From: an uncultured Lachnospiraceae bacterium
GTDB lineage: Bacteria; Bacillota; Clostridia; Lachnospirales; Lachnospiraceae
DNA length: 5,850 nt
NCBI GenBank assembly: GCA_947631755.1
Contig: CANRMO010000157.1
Location: 1 to 5,850, forward strand
Direction: 5' to 3'
Shown here: positions 1 to 5,850 of the stretch, one piece after another
How positions within the stretch are numbered: the first letter of the stretch is position 1
Layout of the letters: the number at the start of each line of letters is the position of its first letter
The notes under the pieces: model-generated
The model's input: only the letters and a program-made list of their open reading frames with translations
Told to the model about the DNA's origin: nothing
Databases searched by the model: none
Made by a program: the position numbers and the translations under genes

Positions 1-1439
1 TTTCTGGACTCATCCGCCAGTTTTTTGATAACCTCCCCGATCTTTGCGGCAGAGGCATTGGATTCATCTGCCAGTTTCTGGATCTCAGATGCCACAACAG
101 CAAAACCCTTGCCAGCCTCCCCTGCCCTGGCTGCCTCAATACTGGCATTCAGCGACAGAAGATTTGTCTCGTCCGCGATGGAGGAAATCAATGTTACCGA
201 CTGCTCGATCATGCTCACCGATTCGTCGGTCAGGTTTACCTGCTGTTCGATGCTCTTCACAGCCTCATATGTCCGCTCACTGGATTTTGCGAGCTCGGCA
301 ATGATGGCCTGCGCGTCATTTTTAGACATTTCCATATCTCTTGACGTTTTATTCAGAGTCTCCACACGGGAAATGATCTGGTCAATCGTCCCACCCATAA
401 TGTCAACCTGCTGGATTGCATTCTCGGTATCCTCTGCCTGGGACATAGCTCCCCTTGCGATCTCACCTACTGTCTCAGACATCTCATCTGTATTTGTGTG
501 GATATCTGTGGCAAAATTTTTCAGATCCTGACCGGCATCCGCCAGAACTTCCGAGGACTTTTTGACATTCAGAATGACACGGTTCAGTTCTTCGATCAGA
601 TTGCCGAGGGCACGGGCCATCAGGCCCACCTCATCTTTTCTGGATGAGATCCTCTTATCAATAGACAGCGCCATATTTCCCTGTGAAATATTTCCCATCA
701 GTAAACCAGCCCTGGAAACCGCTTTTCCCAGCCGGTTAGAAATCAGCAGGACAAAGACAACCGCAATGGCAAAGATAATAACAGCAAGAATAATAATGCC
801 GATTGTACTTTCCCGGATCATCTTGTCAATATCGGCGCAGGGCTTGCCGGCAAATATCATACCGACCACCTGGCCGCCCGGATTTTTCAGCGGAATATAA
901 TAGGCATAGAAATTATCTTCGTTTACATATTCATTTGTATCTGAGTACTCTTCTTTGCCGGTCACGACATTTTTATACGCCGCCTCAGAAGCTTTTTCCC
1001 CGCGGATCTTCTGTCCCGTCTTGTGGCTCTTTATGGAGGTCGCCACAACAGAATCCTCAAAGTAGATCGAAATTTCCACATCCGATTCCTTCACAAAATT
1101 CTCCAGCATCTTCTCGTTTTTTGTGATCTCATATTCACCTTTTTTCAAGTAATTCCCGTTCATCTCATATTTGCCGGGATCCAGTGTGTCATAAGTTCCT
1201 TTCACACTGTAACAGAGATCCTTGAGGCCGTTCATTACCGACTGCGTGAGTGTCCCTCTCATCGACTGCAGCGCATAGATGGCAACAATCGTCGTCATGA
1301 TCGTGAGCGGGAGAAGTGTCAGGAAAAGGATCTCCAGCTTAATAGAGATTTTGGCCTTTTCTCCCCTTTTCGCTTTTTGTATATTCTTTCTCTTTTTCGC
1401 TTTTGGAATCTTTTGTTTTCTGACTTTCTTCTCTCTCAT
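1..1439 (-). CDS. Methyl-accepting chemotaxis protein with extracellular Cache-type sensor (C-terminus beyond the left edge)
   Basis: This is a transmembrane chemoreceptor that would sense an external ligand and control the CheA/CheW kinase complex. Reading from the ATG at 1439 gives 479 residues with no stop before the window edge, so the 3' end is missing. Residues 1-30 are cytoplasmic and very basic (16 Lys/Arg). Transmembrane segment 1 is about 36-57, an extracellular region resembling a single Cache domain about 60-212, transmembrane segment 2 about 213-233, and a HAMP linker about 234-290. The signalling coiled coil follows. Its conserved hairpin tip is at residues 421-460 (bases 60-179), with IADETNLLSLNASIEAARAG and then GKGFAVVASEI. 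The start is supported by GGAGGGGG at 1447-1454. The part not seen should hold the rest of the descending helix. No other chemotaxis gene is visible nearby, so the receptor looks like an orphan. The ligand cannot be told from sequence. The family assignment is very secure; the Cache subtype is inference. Confidence 0.95.
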   Translation of the reverse strand, partial: MREKKVRKQKIPKAKKRKNIQKAKRGEKAKISIKLEILFLTLLPLTIMTTIVAIYALQSMRGTLTQSVMNGLKDLCYSVKGTYDTLDPGKYEMNGNYLKKGEYEITKNEKMLENFVKESDVEISIYFEDSVVATSIKSHKTGQKIRGEKASEAAYKNVVTGKEEYSDTNEYVNEDNFYAYYIPLKNPGGQVVGMIFAGKPCADIDKMIRESTIGIIILAVIIFAIAVVFVLLISNRLGKAVSRAGLLMGNISQGNMALSIDKRISSRKDEVGLMARALGNLIEELNRVILNVKKSSEVLADAGQDLKNFATDIHTNTDEMSETVGEIARGAMSQAEDTENAIQQVDIMGGTIDQIISRVETLNKTSRDMEMSKNDAQAIIAELAKSSERTYEAVKSIEQQVNLTDESVSMIEQSVTLISSIADETNLLSLNASIEAARAGEAGKGFAVVASEIQKLADESNASAAKIGEVIKKLADESR

Positions 1440-1564
1440 CTTCTTTCCCCCTCCATACCAGACTCCGAATCCATCAACAACCCCACAACAACTGGCGGGA
1501 TATCGATCCGCACACATGAATAAAATTATTATAACATATTCCGACAAAAAAAACTACTGCTATC
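1440..1564 (-). promoter_or_regulatory. Probable extended -10 promoter and leader of the chemoreceptor gene
   Basis: This 125-base gap lies between the aroB stop and the receptor start. Read on the minus strand it holds TGTTATAAT at 1528-1536, a perfect TATAAT preceded by the TGn of an extended -10 element. No good -35 hexamer lies 16-18 bases upstream, where there is instead a run of eight T at 1546-1553. Extended -10 promoters often tolerate a weak -35. Transcription would start near 1521 and give a leader of about 80 bases. The leader contains a short imperfect hairpin at 1495-1511 (GCGGAT and ATCCCGC around CGAT) of unknown meaning. The site suggests that the receptor can be transcribed independently of aroB, although read-through from aroB is not excluded because I find no clear terminator between them. 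Confidence 0.6.
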
Positions 1565-2677
1565 TTACATTTCCTTGAGAACCCCGCGAATTTCCTCCTC
1601 TGTGACCGGCCTCGCATACACCTCATCGCCAAAAGACATAACATCCCCAATCCCTTTTTGGAAAACGAAGCGCAGCTTACCGTCCCGCACTTTTTTGTCC
1701 GTATACAATTTCTGTATCAGTTCCTCTCTGTCGATATAATCCGGGATCGTCACCGGAAGGCCGCACTTCTGGTACAATTCAATCACCCGGTCCCTCTCTG
1801 GCATGCCCAGATACCGGCACTTGCACCCAAGTCTCGCCTGGGCTGCCATGCCGATTGCCACAGCTTCCCCGTGCAGCAGCCGATAATCGCTGACCGTTTC
1901 AATGGCGCGCCCCACCGTGTGGCCAAGATTCAAAATCTCCCGGAGATTTTTTTCTCTCTCATCTTTCATAACTACCTGATATTTGACCTGGCAGTTCCGC
2001 TCGGAAATGTATGTGCAGGCATCTGTGTCACAGGCAAAGACATCTTCTGAATGCTGCTCCAGATATTCAAACAGCTCCCGGTCTGCCAGGCAGGCGTGCT
2101 TGATCGTCTCGGCCAGCCCGTCGCTTAAAAGGCGCTCCGGAAGTGTCTTCCACGCATCAATGTCGACATATACTTTCAGGGGCTGGTTGATCAGCCCGAT
2201 CAGATTGGTAGCGAGATCTGTGTCCACCGCAGTCTTCCCGCCAATGGACGCATCCGCCGCCGCCAGCAGAGTAGTCGCGTAATTAATAAAGGGCACTCCC
2301 CGCCCAAATGTCCCGGCGAGAAACCCCGCAAGATCCGTCACGACACCACCGCCCACAGCAATGACACAGCAGTCTCTGCGGTATCCCTTTTCCAGCATGG
2401 CGTCCTCAAGCAGCTCTTTTGTCCTGCGCACCTTGCTCTTTTCCCCCTCCGGGAACACAAAGAGGTTGCCGTCATATCCCGCCTCTTTCAAAGCATGAAA
2501 AACCGGCTCTGCATACAGCGGTTCCACCGTCGAATCCGTGATCACCGCAAATTTTTTCACATTTCCCGCCAGTCCGTTTTTCAAATCCTGTATCAATTGC
2601 GGCACAAGGCCACTGCCGATCTGAACATCATAAGAATCATCCACAACTTTCTTTAATTTCACATGAAAACTGCTCAT
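1565..2677 (-). CDS. aroB: 3-dehydroquinate synthase
   Basis: AroB converts DAHP to 3-dehydroquinate, the second step of the shikimate pathway, in the cytoplasm using NAD and a divalent metal. The chosen start gives 370 residues, normal for the family. NAD-site motifs are PEGEKSK (76-82), the GGG at 109-111 followed by TDLAGF, and TTLL. By alignment from memory to the Aspergillus enzyme, the metal ligands are E190 (GLAETIK), H253 (NLGHT) and H269 (LHGEA), and D142, K148, N158, K193, K232, R246, N250 and the DKK at 327-329 are also kept. Three usually conserved positions differ: A134 (normally Pro), T157 (normally Lys) and R257 (normally His in GHTxGHAIE). An ATG at 2725 is in frame, but I prefer 2677: GGAGG at 2683-2687 sits five bases upstream, and the predicted transcription start lies at about 2724. 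No other aro gene is adjacent. A relative with altered specificity is possible, but AroB is much the likeliest call. Confidence 0.93.
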   Translation of the reverse strand: MSSFHVKLKKVVDDSYDVQIGSGLVPQLIQDLKNGLAGNVKKFAVITDSTVEPLYAEPVFHALKEAGYDGNLFVFPEGEKSKVRRTKELLEDAMLEKGYRRDCCVIAVGGGVVTDLAGFLAGTFGRGVPFINYATTLLAAADASIGGKTAVDTDLATNLIGLINQPLKVYVDIDAWKTLPERLLSDGLAETIKHACLADRELFEYLEQHSEDVFACDTDACTYISERNCQVKYQVVMKDEREKNLREILNLGHTVGRAIETVSDYRLLHGEAVAIGMAAQARLGCKCRYLGMPERDRVIELYQKCGLPVTIPDYIDREELIQKLYTDKKVRDGKLRFVFQKGIGDVMSFGDEVYARPVTEEEIRGVLKEM

Positions 2678-2682
2678 CTCAA

Positions 2683-2687
2683 CCTCC
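2683..2687 (-). promoter_or_regulatory. Ribosome binding site that fixes the aroB start
   Basis: GGAGG on the minus strand lies five bases before the ATG at 2677. The two in-frame ATGs upstream lack this: the one at 2689 has only AT-rich sequence before it, and the one at 2725 has a GGGG directly abutting it with no spacer. The protein from 2677 also begins where AroB proteins normally begin, shortly before the first beta strand. Confidence 0.8.
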
Positions 2688-2730
2688 ATTAAAGAGTTTA
2701 TATCCTGTATATCTTTTCTTTCCATCCCCT

Positions 2731-2759
2731 ATTATAAATACTTTTACTGTCTATTACAA
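2731..2759 (-). promoter_or_regulatory. Sigma-A-type promoter of aroB
   Basis: On the minus strand, TTGTAA (2754-2759) is followed by a 17-base spacer and a perfect TATAAT (2731-2736). The predicted transcription start is near 2724, giving a leader of about 47 bases before the ATG at 2677. The sequence just upstream of the -35 is very rich in A and T, which could act as an UP element. The position also argues against the ATG at 2725, which would lie at about -1. Confidence 0.75.
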
Positions 2760-2864
2760 CTATTATTTTCTACCGAATACAAGTAACAAAAAAACGAAAA
2801 ATGACATATGTAAAAATCTGGATTACCACCTGTCCATAAAACCTTGCCTCCTCCGCTGATTTTC

Positions 2865-2893
2865 TTGACAATGACTATAAGAAGTGTTACGAT
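2865..2893 (+). promoter_or_regulatory. Sigma-A-type promoter of glmS
   Basis: A perfect TTGACA (2865-2870) is separated by 17 bases from TACGAT (2888-2893). The latter matches four of six consensus positions and is preceded by TGT, an extended -10 motif. Transcription would start near 2900, giving a leader of about 95 bases before the ATG at 2995. An in-frame ATG at 2884 lies upstream of this start and therefore cannot be used from this promoter. Confidence 0.8.
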
Positions 2894-2977
2894 TTTATGG
2901 AATTTACATAGGATATATTAATCTGTGTATATTGTGTGGCCGGGGAAGTTCTGTCGCCCGGATTCAATATGAAGTAA

Positions 2978-2983
2978 AAGGAG
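2978..2983 (+). promoter_or_regulatory. Ribosome binding site of glmS
   Basis: AAGGAG lies 11 bases before the ATG at 2995, a longer gap than usual, but only five bases before an in-frame TTG at 2989. The ATG must nevertheless give the active enzyme, because the next residue is the catalytic cysteine, which has to become the N-terminus after methionine removal. Confidence 0.7.
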
Positions 2984-2994
2984 ATCATTTGATT

Positions 2995-4818
2995 ATGTGT
3001 GGAATTATCGGTTATGTCGGGAAAAAAGACGCAAAAAAAGTACTGATCAACGGACTGCAGACTCTGGAATATCGCGGCTACGACAGTGCGGGAATCGCCT
3101 ATTTTTCGGACCGGGTCATCCGGATTCTGAAAACAGTAGGAAAGGTCTCCTGCCTGAAAGACAAAGTGGCAGAACAGGCAGGGAATGATGCGACGACCTG
3201 CGGGATTGGGCACACCCGCTGGGCGACCCATGGAGGTGTGTCTGACACCAACTCCCATCCCCATACGGCAGGAAAGGTCACGCTGATCCACAATGGTATT
3301 ATTGAGAATTACAAGGAGCTCCAGGAAGAACTCGCCGAAAAAGGCAGGTTCCCGGTCTCCCAGACTGACACAGAAATCGCCGCCATGGTGATTGATGACT
3401 GCTATCACGGCGATCCGGAAAATGCCATCCGCAACGCTGTCCGCAAATTGCAGGGGGCCTATGGTTTCTGCATTATGTTTGAGGATATCCCGGAGACGAT
3501 CTACGCCATCCGCAACGGCAGTCCCCTGGTGGCTGCCCACACAGACCGGGGCTCCATCATTGCCTCTGACATGGTCGCCCTTGTCAGCTATACAAAACAG
3601 TATTTTGTGTTGAAAGAAGGACACATCGCCAAGATGACAAAAGATGAGATTCTCGTCCGGGATGAAAATGGCTCCGTATACGGCCCTAACATCCACCACA
3701 TCAGCTGGGATGTGGCCGCCGCAAAAAAAGGCGGTTACGACTATTTCATGATGAAGGAGATCCGCGAGCAGCCGGCGGCTCTGCGCAACACGATAAAGCC
3801 CCGCATGGTAAATGGGCTCCCGGATTTTACTGCCGACGAGGTGAGCGATGATATCTTCCACGACATCAGCCGCATTGTCATCACCGCCTGCGGGACTGCC
3901 ATGCATGCAGGGCTCATGGGTAAAAATATGATTGAGAGGCTCTGCCGCGTCCCGGTAACCGTTGACATCGCATCGGAGTTCCGCTACCAAGATCCGATTA
4001 TCGATGACAAAACACTTCTGATCACGGTATCCCAGTCCGGCGAGACAGCCGACACTCTGGCCGCTCTGCGGCTGGCAAAGGAGCGGGGGGCAAAGACGTT
4101 GTCCGTCGTCAATGTCAAAGGCTCTTCCATCGCGCGCGAAAGCGATTATGTACTCTACACACATGCCGGTCCGGAAATCGCGGTTGCCAGCACGAAAGCA
4201 TACAGCGTCCAGGTCGCAGTTATGTATCTGATTGCATTCCGCCTTGCCTATGTAAGCGGAAAGATCTCGGAGGAAGAGACGAAACATTACATGTCCGAAA
4301 TGATGTTCACAGTCGATCAGGTAGAGGAAGTATTGGGCTATGACAATCAGGTGGAGAGTATTGCAAAACGGTTGAAAAAGACAGAGGATATTTTCTATCT
4401 GGGAAGAGGCCTTGACTACGCACTCTCCTGCGAGGGATCGCTGAAACTGAAAGAGATCAGCTATATCCACTGCGAGGCATATGCCGCTGGGGAGTTGAAA
4501 CACGGGACGATCTCCCTGATCACTGACAATGTACCGGTCATCGCACTGGCCACCCAGCCGGATGTTTACGCAAAAATCATTTCCAATGTGCAGGAAGTCC
4601 GCTCCCGTGGGGCAAAAGTCATTCTGATCACCACGCCCGGTGCAGCTGTGGACGCAGTTCTCTGCGACCACCAGATCACGCTGCCCGAGACGGATCCTCT
4701 GTTCAGTCCCTTTGTGGCGGCAGTTGTCCTCCAATATCTGGCTTACTATGTCGCCGTAGAGAAAGGATTAAATGTAGACCAGCCAAGAAACCTGGCAAAG
4801 AGTGTAACAGTCGAATAA
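2995..4818 (+). CDS. glmS: Glutamine:fructose-6-phosphate aminotransferase (isomerizing)
   Basis: GlmS makes glucosamine-6-phosphate from fructose-6-phosphate and glutamine, the entry step to UDP-GlcNAc, peptidoglycan and other amino-sugar polymers. It acts in the cytoplasm. The 607 residues match the usual 600-610. Residues 2 to about 220 are the class II glutaminase domain: Cys2 nucleophile in MCGIIGYVG, LEYRGYDSAG, GHTRWATHG (72-80), HNGIIENY and the SQTDTE loop. A linker, GYDYFMMKEIREQP, leads to two sugar-isomerase (SIS) domains. The first has ACGT (298-301), SQSGET (346-351) and ASTKA; the second has YLGRGLDYA and EAYAAGELKHG. E487, H503 and K602 correspond to the isomerase residues of the E. 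coli enzyme, and the C-terminus is the canonical DQPRNLAKSVTVE. The in-frame ATG at 2884 is rejected because it would bury Cys2 and lies upstream of the promoter's start point. The gene appears monocistronic, divergent from aroB and convergent with the endoglucanase gene. Confidence 0.98.
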   Translation: MCGIIGYVGKKDAKKVLINGLQTLEYRGYDSAGIAYFSDRVIRILKTVGKVSCLKDKVAEQAGNDATTCGIGHTRWATHGGVSDTNSHPHTAGKVTLIHNGIIENYKELQEELAEKGRFPVSQTDTEIAAMVIDDCYHGDPENAIRNAVRKLQGAYGFCIMFEDIPETIYAIRNGSPLVAAHTDRGSIIASDMVALVSYTKQYFVLKEGHIAKMTKDEILVRDENGSVYGPNIHHISWDVAAAKKGGYDYFMMKEIREQPAALRNTIKPRMVNGLPDFTADEVSDDIFHDISRIVITACGTAMHAGLMGKNMIERLCRVPVTVDIASEFRYQDPIIDDKTLLITVSQSGETADTLAALRLAKERGAKTLSVVNVKGSSIARESDYVLYTHAGPEIAVASTKAYSVQVAVMYLIAFRLAYVSGKISEEETKHYMSEMMFTVDQVEEVLGYDNQVESIAKRLKKTEDIFYLGRGLDYALSCEGSLKLKEISYIHCEAYAAGELKHGTISLITDNVPVIALATQPDVYAKIISNVQEVRSRGAKVILITTPGAAVDAVLCDHQITLPETDPLFSPFVAAVVLQYLAYYVAVEKGLNVDQPRNLAKSVTVE

Positions 4819-4820
4819 AT

Positions 4821-5798
4821 CTATTTCTTCCACCAGCCGGTAATCCATTTCCCGGCTGGTGTGAGATTGCTCTTTTTAAACCCCCCGGTCTTTTTGCAGC
4901 CCGGTTTGATCAGAGAAGAGGTCTCTGCCTTATTAGAAATATTCCAGGCAATATATCCGATCTTATATTTTTTCAATAACTGCATCCACTGTTTTCCGCT
5001 GGCTTTATCGAGCTGTCCATTTCCGGATGCATCGCAGATACTAAATTCTGTCACCAGTATCGGAAGCCCTTTTTCCCGCGCTGTCTTTAATTTCTGCCGA
5101 ATATCCTCTTTGTGTGTGGCCGCATAAAAATGCAGGGCATAGACGATATTTTTCCCGGACAGCGGCTTCTCTGCGGCAATGTCCACATCCTGCGACCAGG
5201 TGGGCGTGCCGACAACAATAATATTTTTTTTGTCGTACTTGCGGATCCGCCTGATCACCTTGTTGGCATAAGGGCGCACGTCCCGCTCCCATGTCACATC
5301 GCCATTTGGCTCATTGCAGATTTCATAGATCACATTTTTCTTTCCCGCATATTTTTTTGCAAATTTCGTAAAGAATTTTAATGCCTGTTTCTGGTATGTT
5401 TTTGGATTGCCGTCGCTCAGTATATGCCAGTCAATAACCACATACATGCCAAGCTCTGACGCATATTTCACGCCCTCTTCTACTTTTGCGTAGAGGCTCT
5501 CATTGTATCCGGCGTTCGGATCACTGTAAAGCGCGAGCCGGATCGTATTCGCCCCCATTTTCTTAAAACTCTTAAAACAGGACTTGTTCACATACTGGGG
5601 AAACCACGCAATCCCGTGGGTACTGGCTCCTTTGAGCTGAACTTTTTTTCCCTTCTCGCTCACGATATCTGTCCCCGAAACAGACAATCTCCCCCATTTT
5701 TCTACCGGCGTGGCCGCCCTGGCCCTGCCGGTGCCTGTGGCCAGCACAGACACCGCAAATAAAATCAGCACACTTGCTGTGATCAGATATTTTTTCAT
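4821..5798 (-). CDS. Secreted GH5 family endo-beta-1,4-glucanase (cellulase), GH5_2-like
   Basis: This is predicted to be an extracellular enzyme cutting internal beta-1,4-glucan bonds with retention of configuration. The 325 residues begin with a Sec signal peptide (MKK, hydrophobic core about 5-21, ARA before a likely cut after residue 28). A single catalytic (beta/alpha)8 domain follows: LKGASTHGIAWFPQYVN (55-71), R87 in NTIRLALY, WH at 124-125, ICNEPNG with E163 as probable acid/base, GTPTWSQDVD, LHFYAATH with H223, VTEF with E251 as probable nucleophile, and W285 in YIAWN. The ending LTPAGKWITGWW fits the normal end of the domain. No carbohydrate-binding module, dockerin or anchoring motif is present, so it looks like a small free enzyme. 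The start has GAGGG at 5805-5809, six bases upstream. The frame is open from the ATG to the right edge, but the signal peptide fixes the start. Exact substrate (cellulose, beta-glucan, mannan) cannot be settled from sequence. Confidence 0.93.
   Translation of the reverse strand: MKKYLITASVLILFAVSVLATGTGRARAATPVEKWGRLSVSGTDIVSEKGKKVQLKGASTHGIAWFPQYVNKSCFKSFKKMGANTIRLALYSDPNAGYNESLYAKVEEGVKYASELGMYVVIDWHILSDGNPKTYQKQALKFFTKFAKKYAGKKNVIYEICNEPNGDVTWERDVRPYANKVIRRIRKYDKKNIIVVGTPTWSQDVDIAAEKPLSGKNIVYALHFYAATHKEDIRQKLKTAREKGLPILVTEFSICDASGNGQLDKASGKQWMQLLKKYKIGYIAWNISNKAETSSLIKPGCKKTGGFKKSNLTPAGKWITGWWKK
4831..4861 (+). terminator. Inverted repeat, possible glmS terminator inside the convergent gene
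   Basis: CACCAGCCGG (4831-4840) and CCGGCTGGTG (4852-4861) are a perfect 10-bp inverted repeat around an 11-base loop, 12 bases after the glmS stop. On the plus strand a run of five T (4872-4876) follows only after about ten bases, so it is not a textbook intrinsic terminator. On the minus strand no T run follows. The repeat lies within the last codons of the endoglucanase gene. The structure is directly visible; its function as a terminator is inferred. Confidence 0.5.
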
Positions 5799-5850
5799 CT
5801 CTGTCCCTCTCTCCTCTCTCTCAATCGTTTCACCGACGCCAGAAATGCCC
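5799..5850 (-). promoter_or_regulatory. Purine-rich leader of the endoglucanase gene
   Basis: On the minus strand the 24 bases before the ATG (5799-5822) are GA-rich with a single C. They include GGAG at 5811-5814 and the better placed GAGGG at 5805-5809. No promoter is visible before the window ends, so it must lie further right, or the gene is read from an upstream neighbour. A short open stretch ending in TGA (5830-5832) could be the tail of such a neighbour but is too short to call. Confidence 0.5.

Larger units (their letters stand above)
2678..2994. other. Divergent intergenic region between aroB and glmS
   Basis: This stretch of 317 bases holds the back-to-back promoters and leaders of aroB and glmS, listed separately. 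Between the two -35 elements (2760-2864) the DNA is A-rich on the plus strand around 2782-2800, followed by an ACATATGT palindrome at 2804-2811. I find no convincing operator, T-box or riboswitch. The consensus at the cleavage site of the glmS ribozyme (GCGCC) does not occur anywhere in the glmS leader. The leader does contain a GC-rich 5-bp inverted repeat, CCGGG (2940-2944) and CCCGG (2957-2961), of unknown role. Confidence 0.6.

Noticed and set aside
25..1126. Several plus-strand open frames across the first kilobase
   Set aside because: They are antisense to the chemoreceptor gene, whose minus-strand frame is continuous and carries the conserved signalling hairpin.
1546..1567. Terminator after aroB, suggested by eight T shortly after the stop on the minus strand
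   Set aside because: No stable hairpin precedes the T run.
1528..1570. Sigma-D (motility) promoter for the chemoreceptor
   Set aside because: A TAAG and a TCGGAATAT loosely resemble the elements, but the spacing (about 19) and the -10 sequence do not fit; the extended -10 sigma-A match is much better.
2678..2725. In-frame extension of aroB to an ATG at 2725
   Set aside because: The promoter places the transcription start at about 2724, and a much better ribosome binding site precedes the ATG at 2677.
2825..2858. Tiny leader peptide (Met-Asp-Arg-Trp) on the minus strand with GGAGGAGG before it, upstream of aroB
   Set aside because: It lies upstream of the aroB promoter, has only four codons, and no attenuator structure or T-box motif is visible.
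2884..2994. In-frame extension of glmS to an ATG at 2884
   Set aside because: It overlaps the promoter, lies upstream of the predicted transcription start and would bury the N-terminal catalytic cysteine.
2887..4734. A 615-codon open frame on the minus strand opposite almost all of glmS
   Set aside because: Its codons are exact reverse complements of glmS codons, so it stays open only because glmS avoids TTA, CTA and TCA. The product resembles no family I know, while the plus strand is an unmistakable GlmS.
5830..5850. Possible 3' end of another minus-strand gene (frame ending in TGA at 5830-5832)
   Set aside because: Only six codons are visible, too few to support a gene.

Overview
The window carries four protein-coding genes, all of familiar families, on about 5.85 kb of moderate-GC DNA. 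In order they are: a methyl-accepting chemotaxis receptor (minus strand, cut by the left edge), 3-dehydroquinate synthase aroB (minus), glutamine:fructose-6-phosphate aminotransferase glmS (plus), and a secreted GH5-type endoglucanase (minus). Strong GGAGG-type ribosome binding sites, a clostridial-looking Cache-type receptor and a GH5 subfamily 2-like cellulase suggest an anaerobic, motile, plant-fibre-degrading member of Bacillota, perhaps Lachnospiraceae. That placement is inferred from protein style only; there is no rRNA or other taxonomic marker here.

Layout. 1-1439 (minus) is the receptor, complete at its N-terminus and lacking its C-terminal part. 1440-1564 is a short gap with a probable extended -10 promoter reading into the receptor gene. 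1565-2677 (minus) is aroB. 2678-2994 is a divergent intergenic region with a sigma-A-type promoter for each side: TTGTAA-17-TATAAT for aroB and TTGACA-17-TACGAT for glmS. 2995-4818 (plus) is glmS. Two bases after its stop lies the stop of the convergent endoglucanase gene, 4821-5798 (minus). A perfect 10-bp inverted repeat in the last codons of the endoglucanase gene could end glmS transcription.

The genes do not form one pathway: AroB feeds aromatic amino acid synthesis, GlmS starts amino-sugar and cell-wall synthesis, the receptor belongs to chemotaxis, and the endoglucanase acts outside the cell. The layout looks like ordinary chromosomal housekeeping DNA with monocistronic units. I see no mobile element, CRISPR array, tRNA, rRNA or defence locus, and no convincing undescribed system. 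The points most worth a second look are three substitutions at usually conserved AroB active-site positions, the hairpin inside coding sequence between the convergent genes, and the glmS start-site arrangement.
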